DNA of 64,000 nucleotides from Nocardia sp. CY41 (GCF_009829325.1 NZ_VUOS01000024.1:124001-188000), one strand, 5' to 3'; counted from the first letter of the stretch, positions 26,551-42,229 are shown. The notes: a model not told the origin generated them from the sequence alone. Translations and numbers: made by a program.

Positions 26551-26940
26551 CGTGTCTCGCTATCGCTTGTCGGTGGAGGTCGACCGGGCCGATGGAAGTT
26601 ATACACCAGGCGTCTGCACCCGGAAGTGCTTGTGCCTCCAGCGATGCGAGCGCGCCGTCGGCTCCGTCGTCGTGCATCGGACCTGCCCGTCCGAGCCGCG
26701 ACCGACAGCGAATGCTCAGCATCGGAGTGGGTTCGAGAGCGCGACCGTCGGCGCATCACCGCAGGCGGGCCGCTACTACCGATGCCCGCACTCTACCTAC
26801 GCGACCATCCTGTGTGTCGATCCGATGCGCGGTCGAGCCGAGGCGGCGCGGCGGTGCACGGCATGGACCGTACGACGACGACGGCGTCGCCGCGGCCCGC
26901 TCGAGCTCGCCGAAGACGCTTCTACTGTGGGAGTCACGCG
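26551..26940. other. Divergent intergenic region before first P450 gene
   Basis: 390 bases between the minus-strand membrane protein and the plus-strand P450. Frames through it are low quality and lack motifs. It should hold promoters for both; none stands out. GGGAG at 26929-26933 is the ribosome-binding site of the P450. Confidence 0.45.
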
Positions 26941-28197
26941 TTGACCACGCCCCGAAACCTCGACCAGACGACGAATCAGCCCGGCACCCATCAGGGTTCG
27001 CCCATCGAACACCGGGGCGAGCGTGTGTCGCTGTACTCTCCCCAATTCGCGGCCGATCCGCATCGCGCCTACCGGGACATGCGCGCCCGCTACGGCTCGA
27101 TGGCGCCGGTCGAACTGGCCCCGGGCGTGCCGGCGACGTTGGTGCTGAACTATCACACCGCCGTGCGAATCATGCACGACCCGGAGCACTTTCCCGCGGA
27201 CCCGCGTACCTGGCAGGCCGACGTCCCCGCCGACTGCCCCGTGCTGCCGGTGCTGGAGTGGCGTCCCAACGCCATGCGCGCCACAGGCGAAGCGCATGCC
27301 CGCTACCGCCAGGCCAACACCGCGAGCATCAATGCCGTGGACCTGCACGCCCTGCACGAGACGGTGGAGCGGACGGCCGCCGAGCTGATCAACGCCTTCT
27401 GCGCGGCAGGCAGCGCGGATCTGGTGTCGCAGTACGCCCTTCCACTGGCGTTCGAGGTGATCAACGCCATGTTGGGCTGCCCGCCGGAGATCGGCCGGGA
27501 GGTCGCTGCCGCGACTGCCGCCGTGTTCGACGGGGTGGACGCCGAGGAGGGCAACCGCAGGCTCGGCGCCGCGCTGCTGCGGCTGATCGAACTGAAGCGC
27601 GCCGAGCCCGGCCGGGACATCACCACGCGACTGTTGCGGCATCCGGCGGGCCTGGACGACGCGGAGGTGATCCACCAGCTCGTCGTGCTCTACGGCGCGG
27701 GCATCGAACCGCTGCAGAACCTGATCGTCAACACTCTGCTGCTGATCCTGACCGACGACCGGTTCGGCGGCGACGTCCTCGGCGGCAGCCTGTCCACCCG
27801 CGACGCGCTGGACGAGGTGTTGTTCACCGACCCCCCGATGGCCAATTTCTCGGTCACCTACCCGCGCCAGCCGATCCTGATCGAGGACGTGTGGCTGCCC
27901 GCCCACCAACCGGTGGTCATCAGTTTCGCCGCCTGCAACAACGATCCGGCGATCAGCGGCGACAACCACAGCGGAAACCGGTCGCATCTGGCCTGGGGCG
28001 CCGGGCCGCACGCCTGCCCCGCCCGCGACCCGGCCTACCTCATCGCGCAGGACGCGGTCGACCAGTTGCTGGACGCGCTGCCGGAACTGCGGCCCGCCGT
28101 GCCGGTGCGCGAGTTGACCTGGCGGCCAGGGCCTTTCCATCGGGCCATGGCCGCGCTGCCGGTCGTCTTCCCCGCGACACCGCCCTGGCAGCCCTGA
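26941..28197 (+). CDS. Cytochrome P450, CYP157-like, lacking ExxR
   Basis: 418 residues, TTG start seven bases after GGGAG. Heme ligand Cys359 lies in AWGAGPHACPARD. The overall sequence (YSPQFAADPHRAYRDMRARYGSMAPVELAPG... CNNDPA...) is that of the CYP157 family, usually found as the P450 of Streptomyces conservons. The K-helix ExxR is absent: the segment reads EVLF (Glu292 to Phe295). The I-helix reads GAGIEP, lacking the usual Thr. No roadblock, DUF742 or small GTPase gene is near, so it is detached from a conservon. A close paralogue is at 47970-49223. Role in the adjacent PKS locus is possible. Confidence 0.88.
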   Translation: MTTPRNLDQTTNQPGTHQGSPIEHRGERVSLYSPQFAADPHRAYRDMRARYGSMAPVELAPGVPATLVLNYHTAVRIMHDPEHFPADPRTWQADVPADCPVLPVLEWRPNAMRATGEAHARYRQANTASINAVDLHALHETVERTAAELINAFCAAGSADLVSQYALPLAFEVINAMLGCPPEIGREVAAATAAVFDGVDAEEGNRRLGAALLRLIELKRAEPGRDITTRLLRHPAGLDDAEVIHQLVVLYGAGIEPLQNLIVNTLLLILTDDRFGGDVLGGSLSTRDALDEVLFTDPPMANFSVTYPRQPILIEDVWLPAHQPVVISFAACNNDPAISGDNHSGNRSHLAWGAGPHACPARDPAYLIAQDAVDQLLDALPELRPAVPVRELTWRPGPFHRAMAALPVVFPATPPWQP

Positions 28198-28209
28198 GCC
28201 GGGAAACGG

Positions 28210-29412
28210 TCAGGAGGCCGCTTTCGCCGCAAGCCGGGCCAGGTTCGCCGGTCGCGCGAAGGTATCGGCGAAAGCGTCGGCCAGCGTCGGGTCGTGCTGG
28301 GCGGCCAGCATCATCTCCTGCATGGCCGGCGGCGGATCGAGCACCGTCGCCGTCCACCGCGCGGCCGGGTGGGCGACGGCCGTCAGCCACGGCGCGGCGG
28401 CCCACTCCATCCACGCGCGGTCGTAGGGGCCGTCCGGGTCGTGCAGGATCGCCTCGCCGTAGCGGAGCGCGCAGTGCACGGCGTTGTTGGCGCCCTGTGC
28501 GCCGCCCGGGTCCATCCGGCAGACGACGTCGCCTCCGCCCAGCACCGGCCTGCCCGACGGCAGCGCTCCGACCGGACGGCGCATGACCGGAGTCACCGCG
28601 CCCACCAGCGTCGCCCCGGCATCGGTCGGCTGCGCGTACCGGAAGCGTTCGGCCAGTTCGACCGGCAGGTGCGTCTCCAGCAGTCGCCTGGCCTGTGCCC
28701 AGCGCTGCGTGGGCGTGCCGTGCTGGTCGAACACGTCCAGCGCGCCGCCGGGCCGCGCCTCGAAAAGCAGCATCTCGCAGTGACGTTCTTGCCCCGGCCG
28801 CCCGGTCAGGCCCGGGTAGGAGATCACTTCACCGTGCTCGGGCAGCGTGGTGTAGGAGCCGAGGCCCTCCGGGTCCGGCTCGACACCGTCCAGGTACAGC
28901 ACGGCGAGCCGCCGCAGCGGCGCGGCGGGCGTCGGCCACGCCGGGTCGGCCTCGAAACAGCCGGCGAGGTCGCGACCGGCGCGGGTCACGACGGTGAGGT
29001 CGTAGTCAGCGGCGCTGTGCTCGATATCCGCGACGGAGGGCTCGGCGATGCGCAGGTCGCCGCCTTCGGCCAGGTACTCGCCGAGCCAGCGGGCGAACAC
29101 CGTTCGCTGATCCACGCTCTGCGCGGGGCGGCTGAGCCGTCCGGCCCAGGTGACCACGGTCGTGCGGTCGACGGCCATGGTGAACCGGATGCCTTCGATA
29201 TTCGGCGCGATCGAGCGCCAGTAACCCAGGCCCAGGTCCGCTTCGAGGTCCTGTGTCGGCGAGAATTTGACCTGAGTGCTGGTCACGGTGCCGGCGAGGA
29301 CCGCCTCGGCGTCCCGGTCGGTCACCAAGGTGACCGGCCGTCCGCCGCGCAGCAGTCGATGAGCGAGGGGTAATCCGCATTCGCCCGCCCCGAGTACGAG
29401 TATCTGTCCCAC
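28210..29412 (-). CDS. FAD-dependent monooxygenase, styrene monooxygenase (StyA)-like
   Basis: 400 residues. FAD motif at the N-terminus (ILVLGAGECGLPLAHRLL), and the C-terminal flavin signature MDPGGAQGANNAVHCALRYGEAI, which matches the StyA group of two-component flavin epoxidases. StyA enzymes take reduced FAD from a separate reductase; none is present here. The GTG start follows GGAAGGAC. It converges on the P450 gene with a 12-base gap and is divergent from the STAND-LuxR regulator, which may control it. Likely a tailoring oxygenase. Confidence 0.82.
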   Translation of the reverse strand: MGQILVLGAGECGLPLAHRLLRGGRPVTLVTDRDAEAVLAGTVTSTQVKFSPTQDLEADLGLGYWRSIAPNIEGIRFTMAVDRTTVVTWAGRLSRPAQSVDQRTVFARWLGEYLAEGGDLRIAEPSVADIEHSAADYDLTVVTRAGRDLAGCFEADPAWPTPAAPLRRLAVLYLDGVEPDPEGLGSYTTLPEHGEVISYPGLTGRPGQERHCEMLLFEARPGGALDVFDQHGTPTQRWAQARRLLETHLPVELAERFRYAQPTDAGATLVGAVTPVMRRPVGALPSGRPVLGGGDVVCRMDPGGAQGANNAVHCALRYGEAILHDPDGPYDRAWMEWAAAPWLTAVAHPAARWTATVLDPPPAMQEMMLAAQHDPTLADAFADTFARPANLARLAAKAAS

Positions 29413-29536
29413 CGTCGTGTCCTTCCGGTCGTGCCATCGTCTACCGCGCCAGCGCAATGGTCCGCGTATAGGTGGGTGCCGCACATCGGTAGAGACTTGC
29501 CGATCTTCTCGGGCGACCCGACTACGCTGCCCTGTT

Positions 29537-32080
29537 GTGTCGGTAGGACGTGCGTCGAGTCCGGGGTTCCCACCCGCGAGCGCCAATGATTTCGTGGGGC
29601 GCGAGCGTGAGCTGGAGAAGATCGGGATGGCGCTGCTGGGCGGAACCCGCCTGGTCACCCTGATCGGCGCGGGCGGCATCGGCAAGACCCGGCTGGCGAC
29701 CGAAGCCGTGCACCGGTTCCACAAGGCCCGGCGCGTTCCGGTGCACTGGGTGCGCCTGGCCGTGCTGTCGCGCGGCGCCGACGCGGCGGCGGTGGAGGAA
29801 CTGCTCGCGCGGTCGCTGATCGACGCCGACTTCTCCGGACGCTCGGCGTGGGAGGCGGTGCTGGACACGCTGCGCCGCCGCGACGCGGTCGGGCGCACGT
29901 TGCAGACGATCCTGGTGATGGACAATTGCGAACACGTCCTGGACGGCGCGGGCCGGGTGATCGCCGATCTGCTGGAAGCTGCGCCGGGTCTCACCGTGTT
30001 GGCCACCAGCCGGGAGGCCATCGGCTGGGTCGACGAGCAGTTGGTGCCGGTGCCCGCGCTGTCGCGGGACCAGGCGCTGGCCTTGTTCCGCGCCCGCGCC
30101 GACCTGATCGGGCACACCGTCGCCGACGACGAGGCCGAGCTGGCGGTGGCGGTCTGCCGCCACGTGCACAACCATCCGCTCTACATCCGGCTGGCCGCCG
30201 CGCGGCTGCTGCGTCAGCCGCTGCCGATGATCCTGCGGGATCTCAGCGGTGAGGCGAGCGACCGGCGGTTGCGCTGGTCGCACGGCCCCCGGGTCGGCGC
30301 GGACGCGCGGCACCAGGGCATTCGCGACGTCATCGCCTGGTCCTACGACCTGTGCCGGGACAAGGAGCGGCTGCTGTTCGACCGGCTGTCGGTGTTCGCG
30401 GCAGGCTACGACGTCGATCACGAGAACGCGGACCCGGCCGAGGCGGACGTCGGCGCGGAGCTGGAGGCGATCGAGGCGGTCTGCGCGGACGACGAGCCGG
30501 CCGGCCTGGCCCGCGCCGAGATCGAGGGTCTGCTCGAGCGGCTGGCGGACCAATCGCTGGTCTCGGTGCATCTGACCGCGACCACGGTGCGGTATTCGCT
30601 GCTGGAGAGCGTCCGCTTGTTCGCCCAGCAACGGCTGGCCGAACGCGACGGCGAATGGGACCGGTTGGTGCGCAGGCACCGCCGCTACTACCGCGACAAG
30701 GTGCTGGCGGCGGCAACCGGATGGTTCGGCCCGGACGAACAGGAACTGTTGGATTGGGCCCGCGCGGCCTGGGACAACCTACTGTGCGCCATGGCCGGTA
30801 GCCTCGCCACGCCGGAGGAGGCCGCCGTCGGACTCGAGATCGCCGCCGGGCTGATCGCGTTGCGCAGCCCGTTTCTCACCGGCTCGCTGCGCGAACCGCG
30901 CCGCTGGGCCGAGCGCACGCTGGCCGTCAGCCGCGCCCTCGACCCGCAGCCGGTGTCGCTGCAGGTCACGGCGATGTCGCTGATCGCGTGGATCAGCCTG
31001 TGCCAAGGCCTGCACCACTACGCGGATCGAATGCTCGACGAGTGCGTCGCGCTGTGCGTGCCCGACCCCGCCGCCCGGACAGGCTGGCGCGAGCACGACC
31101 GTGATCTCGATCTGCCCGCCCCGGTCGAATTCGCCCGAGGCGCCGAGCTGATGCTGGTGTCTCGCGATGTGCGCGCGCTCGCCGTGCTGGCCCGCGCGCG
31201 CGAGAAGTTCTCCGCCGCAGGGGACCCTGGGGGAGCCGCGATGAGCGAACTCTTCGAAGCGATGACGGCCGCGTTGCTCGGCGAATCGGCGCGGGCCTTG
31301 GAGATCTCCCGACGGCATCTGGAGCACGCCCAGCGCTCCGGCGCGCGATGGGCGACGTCCTGGGCCGGACTGGCTCGGGCGATGGCACTGATCAAGCACG
31401 GCGACCCGCAGCAAGCGCTCGCCGTGACGCAGGCGGCGCTGACCACCCAGCTCACGATGCGCGATCAGTGGGGCGTGGTATGGGCCGTCCACGTTCGTGC
31501 GTGGGCGCTGTCGCGGATGATCCGTGACACCGCGGGCGAACGTTCCGGCGCGGTGACGGAGCAGGCGCGCGAAGTCGCGCGCCTGCTCGGTGGCGGCGCC
31601 ACGCTGCGCGAGCGAATCGGTGTCGACATCGCCAATCTCGGCCCGTTCGCCGTCGAGACCGACATCGCGGCCGACACCGCCCGGGCGGTCCTGGGCGACG
31701 CCGACTTCGCGGAGGCGCAGCGAGAGGGTGCGCTGCTGCGTCCCGAACTCGGCGAAGTGGTGCAGCTGGCGCTGGGCACCTTGACGCTGGACCGGCTACC
31801 CGTCGAGCATCCGGTCCGGCGCCACCGGCCCTCGCACTGGGAGGACTTGTCGGCGGCCGAACAGGATGTGGCCGTGCTGGCGGCGGCGGGCTGGACCAAC
31901 ACCGCCATCGCCGCCCGGCGCGGCAGCTCCTACAAGACCGTCGACGCCCAGATGGCCTCCATCCTGCAGAAACTGATGATCGGCTCGCGCGAGGACATTC
32001 GCGCCCTCGTGCCCGCCGACCGGCAGGACCAGGTGATGGAGGAGGCCGCGCGCAAACCGCTGCGCGCCCGGCGCTCGTGA
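29537..32080 (+). CDS. STAND ATPase-LuxR transcriptional regulator
   Basis: 847 residues. Walker A GAGGIGKT at 44-51, Walker B-like ILVMDNCEHVL, then VLATSREAIG: the NTPase core of LAL/AfsR-like regulators. A long helical repeat region (~350-770) follows. The C-terminal LuxR HTH (DLSAAEQDVAVLAAAGWTNTAIAARRGSSYKTVDAQMASILQKL) binds DNA. The GTG has no ribosome-binding site; TACGCT at 29523-29528 would give a leaderless message. Position beside oxygenase genes and the PKS locus suggests a pathway-specific or nearby switch. Confidence 0.88.
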   Translation: MSVGRASSPGFPPASANDFVGRERELEKIGMALLGGTRLVTLIGAGGIGKTRLATEAVHRFHKARRVPVHWVRLAVLSRGADAAAVEELLARSLIDADFSGRSAWEAVLDTLRRRDAVGRTLQTILVMDNCEHVLDGAGRVIADLLEAAPGLTVLATSREAIGWVDEQLVPVPALSRDQALALFRARADLIGHTVADDEAELAVAVCRHVHNHPLYIRLAAARLLRQPLPMILRDLSGEASDRRLRWSHGPRVGADARHQGIRDVIAWSYDLCRDKERLLFDRLSVFAAGYDVDHENADPAEADVGAELEAIEAVCADDEPAGLARAEIEGLLERLADQSLVSVHLTATTVRYSLLESVRLFAQQRLAERDGEWDRLVRRHRRYYRDKVLAAATGWFGPDEQELLDWARAAWDNLLCAMAGSLATPEEAAVGLEIAAGLIALRSPFLTGSLREPRRWAERTLAVSRALDPQPVSLQVTAMSLIAWISLCQGLHHYADRMLDECVALCVPDPAARTGWREHDRDLDLPAPVEFARGAELMLVSRDVRALAVLARAREKFSAAGDPGGAAMSELFEAMTAALLGESARALEISRRHLEHAQRSGARWATSWAGLARAMALIKHGDPQQALAVTQAALTTQLTMRDQWGVVWAVHVRAWALSRMIRDTAGERSGAVTEQAREVARLLGGGATLRERIGVDIANLGPFAVETDIAADTARAVLGDADFAEAQREGALLRPELGEVVQLALGTLTLDRLPVEHPVRRHRPSHWEDLSAAEQDVAVLAAAGWTNTAIAARRGSSYKTVDAQMASILQKLMIGSREDIRALVPADRQDQVMEEAARKPLRARRS

Positions 32081-32120
32081 GCGCCCACCCCGCCGGTGCG
32101 CATCGGGTCGTCCCCGCTGC

Positions 32121-32160
32121 CGGGCCGGGCGGCGTCTCGGCCGTACCGCCGCCCGGCCCG
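32121..32160. terminator. Strong bidirectional terminator
   Basis: Perfect 14-base arms CGGGCCGGGCGGCG (32121-32134) and CGCCGCCCGGCCCG (32147-32160) with a 12-base loop. It lies between the convergent LuxR-type and methyltransferase genes. Confidence 0.8.
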
Positions 32161-32192
32161 CTACGGGCCCGATTCGCCGAGGCGGCCGGTGC

Positions 32193-32870
32193 TCACTCGT
32201 CCCGTTTGCGCGCGGTGATCTGAATCCCCGGCTCGCCGGGGATGCGGCGCACCGTCGCGTCGGTGACCGGGAGATCGGCCACCAGGTCGCGGCCGTCCTC
32301 CAGATCGATGCCGTAGCCGGCGATGTAGGTGCGGAAGAACGGCAGGCACGCCCGCGCCATCGGCTGCGGCAGCTTCCAGCGGTCGACGAAGGCGCGCGCG
32401 TCCTCGAAGGTGCAGCCGCGATCGGCTTCGATCACCAGCAACAGGCCGCCGGGCCGCAAGACGCGGAGCATCTCCGCGAGCCCCTTGCGCTGATTCGGCC
32501 AGTGCTTGATCGAACCCGAGCTGATCACCGCGTCGTAGGCGCCGTCAGGGAACGGCAGGTCCATCGCCGACCCTTCCCGAAACTGGATGCGGCTGCCCAG
32601 CGCCGCACCGCGTTTGCGTGCCCTGCGCACCTGTTGGGGGGAGAGGTCGATGCCGGTCAGCCGCAACGAGGTCCCGGTGGTGGCCAGGCCGACCGCGAGT
32701 TGCCCACCGCCGCAACCGACGTCGAGCACCTGCGCACCATCGTCGAGCTGGGCGACGATGTCGTCGAACAGGGTCGGGGTCATCTCGCGCACCGCGTCGG
32801 AGATGAAGTTGTCGTAGAACCACGAGTCGATCGGGTTGTAGCGCTTGGTCTTGTCCAGCAGGACGGTCAT
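32193..32870 (-). CDS. Class I SAM-dependent methyltransferase
   Basis: 225 residues with the SAM-binding motif VLDVGCGGGQLAVGL, GIDLSPQQV, and the post-I motif MLRVLRPGGLLLVIEAD, as in the UbiE/COQ5-like Methyltransf_11 group. It is the last gene of the minus-strand series AvrD-kinase-methyltransferase, only nine bases after the kinase gene, so it should act on the product of the PKS locus, methylating O, N or C. Confidence 0.88.
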   Translation of the reverse strand: MTVLLDKTKRYNPIDSWFYDNFISDAVREMTPTLFDDIVAQLDDGAQVLDVGCGGGQLAVGLATTGTSLRLTGIDLSPQQVRRARKRGAALGSRIQFREGSAMDLPFPDGAYDAVISSGSIKHWPNQRKGLAEMLRVLRPGGLLLVIEADRGCTFEDARAFVDRWKLPQPMARACLPFFRTYIAGYGIDLEDGRDLVADLPVTDATVRRIPGEPGIQITARKRDE

Positions 32871-32879
32871 GGCGTGCTC

Positions 32880-33656
32880 CTAAACGCGAGTGGCGAACTT
32901 GATCTTGCGGCCGAGAGTGTGCGGTTGTTGCTGGGCGATGATCGTTTCCTGGACACGCTCACGGCTGCTGCGCACGACTTCCATCGCCTCCTTCACCGCG
33001 ACATCGATGTCCATCACGGTGGGGATGTCGAGCATCGAGACGATGGATTCCAGGCGCTGTTCCGGGGTGCCGCGCACCGTCACGACGGGCTGTCCGAGTT
33101 CGCTGATCGCATGCAGCAGCTGCCGATCGGAGATGGCGCGATAGCGCTCGTCGACCGGCCGGTGGCCGTCGGGGTCCATCGGCACCTCCACCGGGAGATG
33201 GAAGAAGATGTCGTAGTTCTGCCGCGCCCGCTGCCGGGCCATGTCGCCGTAGGCGTTGAGGTAGCGGCGATAGAACGGCCGGCCGGGCAGCGTGAGGGTG
33301 TTCTTGACGGCCTTGTGCCAACGGGACGAGCCGGGGTTGGGGCCGGTGACGAGCCGCGTGGTGCCGTAGATCCACTCGTTGAGCACCGAGCCGTCGGCGA
33401 TGAATCCGCCTTGGGCATCGAGGATCGCCTCGGCCTGGATGCGCAGCTCCAGCCTGCGGAAGCCGAGCGCCATCAGCTCGGTGGTGCTCAGATCCTGGAA
33501 CCGCATGCCCGGATAGAGCTCGGTGACCACCTCGCGAGCGGACGAGGCGTCCACCCGGGGAATGCCGGTCAGCAGGGACAGCGCCGTGGAGGTCGTGGTC
33601 TTCCCGGTCGAATAGGTGCCGGAGATGACGATGCGTCGATAGTTGTTTCCCGACAT
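32880..33656 (-). CDS. P-loop kinase/ATPase (NadR/AAA_28-like)
   Basis: 258 residues. Walker A GTYSTGKTTT at ~13-22; an acidic segment after DAQGGFIADGSVLNEWIYG fits the second substrate site of P-loop kinases such as NadR-type nucleoside kinases. The C-terminal part has no second domain. ATG 33656 gives a 35-base gap to AvrD. In this operon a small-molecule kinase could prime a sugar or the acyl-sugar product by phosphorylation; that is inference. It might instead be a plain ATPase. Confidence 0.75.
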   Translation of the reverse strand: MSGNNYRRIVISGTYSTGKTTTSTALSLLTGIPRVDASSAREVVTELYPGMRFQDLSTTELMALGFRRLELRIQAEAILDAQGGFIADGSVLNEWIYGTTRLVTGPNPGSSRWHKAVKNTLTLPGRPFYRRYLNAYGDMARQRARQNYDIFFHLPVEVPMDPDGHRPVDERYRAISDRQLLHAISELGQPVVTVRGTPEQRLESIVSMLDIPTVMDIDVAVKEAMEVVRSSRERVQETIIAQQQPHTLGRKIKFATRV

Positions 33657-33691
33657 GGGAGTGCCTTTCTCAGTGTTCGGGGATGCGCGGG

Positions 33692-34654
33692 TCAGGCCGG
33701 CAGACGGTGTGCGAGGTCGTAGCGGATCGCACAGCCCGCGAAGTCCGACGCCCAGCTCGAGATGCGCCAGTCGCCGCCGCCGAAGGCGAGGACCATCGAG
33801 CGGGCCATGCGCGTGGTCGCGGTGCCGGAGGTGAACGGCGGCGGGGGAGCGGACGCGCGCGCGGTCATCCGGCGCATCCACAGGGTCTCGCTGTCCTTGC
33901 GAGCGATGTTGTCCAGCTCGTACAGCACGACTTGGGACAGCTGTGCCAGGATCACCGTCGCGTCCACCAGCGTGACGGAAGGCTGGTAGGCGTCTGCGAC
34001 ACCATGCCAGGGGCCCGCCGAATCCGGTTCCGCGAGAGTGAAATCGGCTTGTGCGCGGCTGCCGCCGTCGGAGACGACGACGTTGCGCAGATACTGCCCG
34101 CGCGCGTACACCCCGCCGTGGAAGTATCCACGCCCGGTCTCGTGCGCCGTGCGGCTCGCCGTCTGTGGCGGGCGCGGTGGCGCCGGGAGCGCCACGGTGG
34201 CTTCCAGGCTCATGCCGCCGCCCAGCGCTCCGGTGATGCTGATCGTGTTGCCCTCCACCGCGACGACCGTCGCGCTGATCGCGAACTCCGTCAGCGACTC
34301 CGTCGCGATGGTCCCGCTGCTGAACTGGACGAAAGGCACCCAGCACGACCGGATCTCGCTGTCGGTGAGCCCGAAGCACTCGCGCAGGATCACCTCGAGC
34401 AGCCGATAGCCGAAGATCGAGCAGTCGATGCTGCTGACATGGGGGACCAGCACCCGGGTGCTCTTGCGCGACCAGTCGAGTGGATAGTGCACCCCCGCCG
34501 TCGCGGTCAGCCGCGGACGGTCCTCCGCGTCGCGGTCGACGGTGATGTCGAAGATGCGGTGGGTGATCCGCTTGTACCCCTCGCCGAAGAACCGCCCGTC
34601 GCGGTGGCCCAGCACGGTGTCGATGTCGGCGTAGGCGATCAACTCGGTGGACAT
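33692..34654 (-). CDS. avrD: AvrD family protein (syringolide synthase-like)
   Basis: About 320 residues. It carries the AvrD pattern: DIDTVLGHRDGRFFGEGYKRITH, YPLDWSRKS, PHVSSIDCSIFGYRLLEV, and near the end PSVTLVDATVILAQLSQVVLYELDNI with TLWMRR. P. syringae AvrD directs synthesis of syringolides from a beta-ketoacyl chain and D-xylulose. ATG 34654 (AAAGGAAG upstream) is preferred; an ATG at 34669 overlaps the PKS stop as ATGA. Either way it is coupled to the PKS and is the natural candidate to take its acyl chain. Confidence 0.85.
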   Translation of the reverse strand: MSTELIAYADIDTVLGHRDGRFFGEGYKRITHRIFDITVDRDAEDRPRLTATAGVHYPLDWSRKSTRVLVPHVSSIDCSIFGYRLLEVILRECFGLTDSEIRSCWVPFVQFSSGTIATESLTEFAISATVVAVEGNTISITGALGGGMSLEATVALPAPPRPPQTASRTAHETGRGYFHGGVYARGQYLRNVVVSDGGSRAQADFTLAEPDSAGPWHGVADAYQPSVTLVDATVILAQLSQVVLYELDNIARKDSETLWMRRMTARASAPPPPFTSGTATTRMARSMVLAFGGGDWRISSWASDFAGCAIRYDLAHRLPA

Positions 34655-34665
34655 ATCGCTTCCTT

Positions 34666-40941
<6,276 letters not shown>

Positions 40942-41028
40942 TGTTTCTCCTGGCCTGAAATGCGGGACTTGCTGAGCCCCCCGACCGCAGCAGCAAAATA
41001 TCTGACGAGCTTCTTCGCTCGAATGGTC

Positions 41029-41058
41029 ATGCTATTGCGCATGCCACTCGGGCGTCAA
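41029..41058 (-). promoter_or_regulatory. Candidate promoter of the PKS-AvrD operon
   Basis: On the minus strand TTGACG (41053-41058), an 18-base spacer and TAGCAT (41029-41034) make a good SigA-type promoter. It lies in the 127-base gap before the PKS, leaving a leader of ~80 bases. AGGAGA precedes the PKS ATG. Confidence 0.45.
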
Positions 41059-41068
41059 TTGCCTTGCG

Positions 41069-42214
41069 CTACAGTTTCTTCAATTTACGTAACGTCGCCA
41101 CCAGAGGCGCGTTCGAAAACATCCCGTGCGTGATGTTCGGATGAATTGCGCTGAGATTCATGAGCACGGCGTAGCGCAGACCGTGGTCGCGCCAGTGCGC
41201 CACCTGATCGGTGATCTCCTCCGGCGTGCCGGTGAGGCAGAATTCGCGCACCAGCGACGGCGGGACCTTCTCGACGTAGTCCAGCACGGTGCGCTCGTCC
41301 AACGTCTGCGGCAGATAGTCCTGCAGGCCGGTGAAATCCTCGCCCAGGGGATGGGTCGCGCCGTGCCTGGTCCACATCTCGCCCGGGGCGCACAAGGTCA
41401 GCGCCCGTGCGCCGACGCTCTCGACGAGGGCGTCCACCTCCGCGGGGCGGGTCGCGGTGAGCACGCTGAACACGGCGGCGGGCGCGACCGACAACGGGTC
41501 GCGGCCCGCGTCCGAGGCCGCCGCGCGGACCAGCTCCAGGCGGTGCCGGTACTCGTGCGGGCGCTGCGCGAAGCCGGGGAACCATACGTCGGCGTAACGC
41601 CCGGCGGCCCGCAGCATCCGCGGGCCGCCCGCGGCCACCCAGATCTCCGGGCGGGTGCCGCGGTACGGCGGTACGTCGAAGACCGCGTCGCGCAGCGGGA
41701 AGTGCGGCGAGTCCCTGTTCACCAGCCTGCCGTGGGAGTCCCACAGCGCGCGGATGGTGGCCAGCGCCTCTTCGAAGCGCGCGACCGGAGCGGTCCAGTC
41801 CACGCCGTAGGGCTCGTTGTTGTCCCGGATGCCGGTGCCGATGCCGAGAATGGCCCTGCCCCTGCTCAAGTGATGCAGGGTGGCCGCGGCCTGCGCGGTC
41901 ACCGCGGGATTGCGACGGCCGGCGTCGGTGACGCCGACGCCGAGCCGCAGGCGCGCCAAACGGTTCTGCGCGGCGAGGTAGCCCAGCGCCGTCCACGGTT
42001 CATAGATGCCGTCGGCGTGCGGCGCGAGCCGGGTGATGCCGACGTGCCGCGGTTTCCAGATCGAGGCGGGCAGGATCGAGGGCAGATGGTCGGTCACCCA
42101 GAGCGAGTCCGCCCCGCCCGCCATCGCCACCGAGCGGCTGCCGCGAAATTGCAGATCGGGCGCGAACCGGGTGTAGACACCGGAATCCATCACACCTGTG
42201 CGGAATTTCGCCAT
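41069..42214 (-). CDS. LLM-class F420-dependent oxidoreductase, phthiodiolone ketoreductase-like
   Basis: 381 residues. Long matches to the mycobacterial phthiodiolone/phenolphthiodiolone dimycocerosate ketoreductase (Rv2951c type) as I recall it: GVGVTDAGRRNPAVTAQAA, SRGRAILGIGTG, PPYRGTRPEIWVAA and VAHWRDHGLRYAVL. Family members use F420 to reduce a keto group on a long lipid. The gene lies between the MmpL and PKS genes, so it likely reduces a ketone on the PKS product. Confidence 0.9.
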   Translation of the reverse strand: MAKFRTGVMDSGVYTRFAPDLQFRGSRSVAMAGGADSLWVTDHLPSILPASIWKPRHVGITRLAPHADGIYEPWTALGYLAAQNRLARLRLGVGVTDAGRRNPAVTAQAAATLHHLSRGRAILGIGTGIRDNNEPYGVDWTAPVARFEEALATIRALWDSHGRLVNRDSPHFPLRDAVFDVPPYRGTRPEIWVAAGGPRMLRAAGRYADVWFPGFAQRPHEYRHRLELVRAAASDAGRDPLSVAPAAVFSVLTATRPAEVDALVESVGARALTLCAPGEMWTRHGATHPLGEDFTGLQDYLPQTLDERTVLDYVEKVPPSLVREFCLTGTPEEITDQVAHWRDHGLRYAVLMNLSAIHPNITHGMFSNAPLVATLRKLKKL

Positions 42215-42229
42215 GTTCTTCCTATCGCA

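Noticed and set aside
26941..28197. Conservon (cvn) operon around the CYP157-like P450
   Set aside because: Searched on both sides for roadblock, DUF742 and small GTPase genes; none is present.
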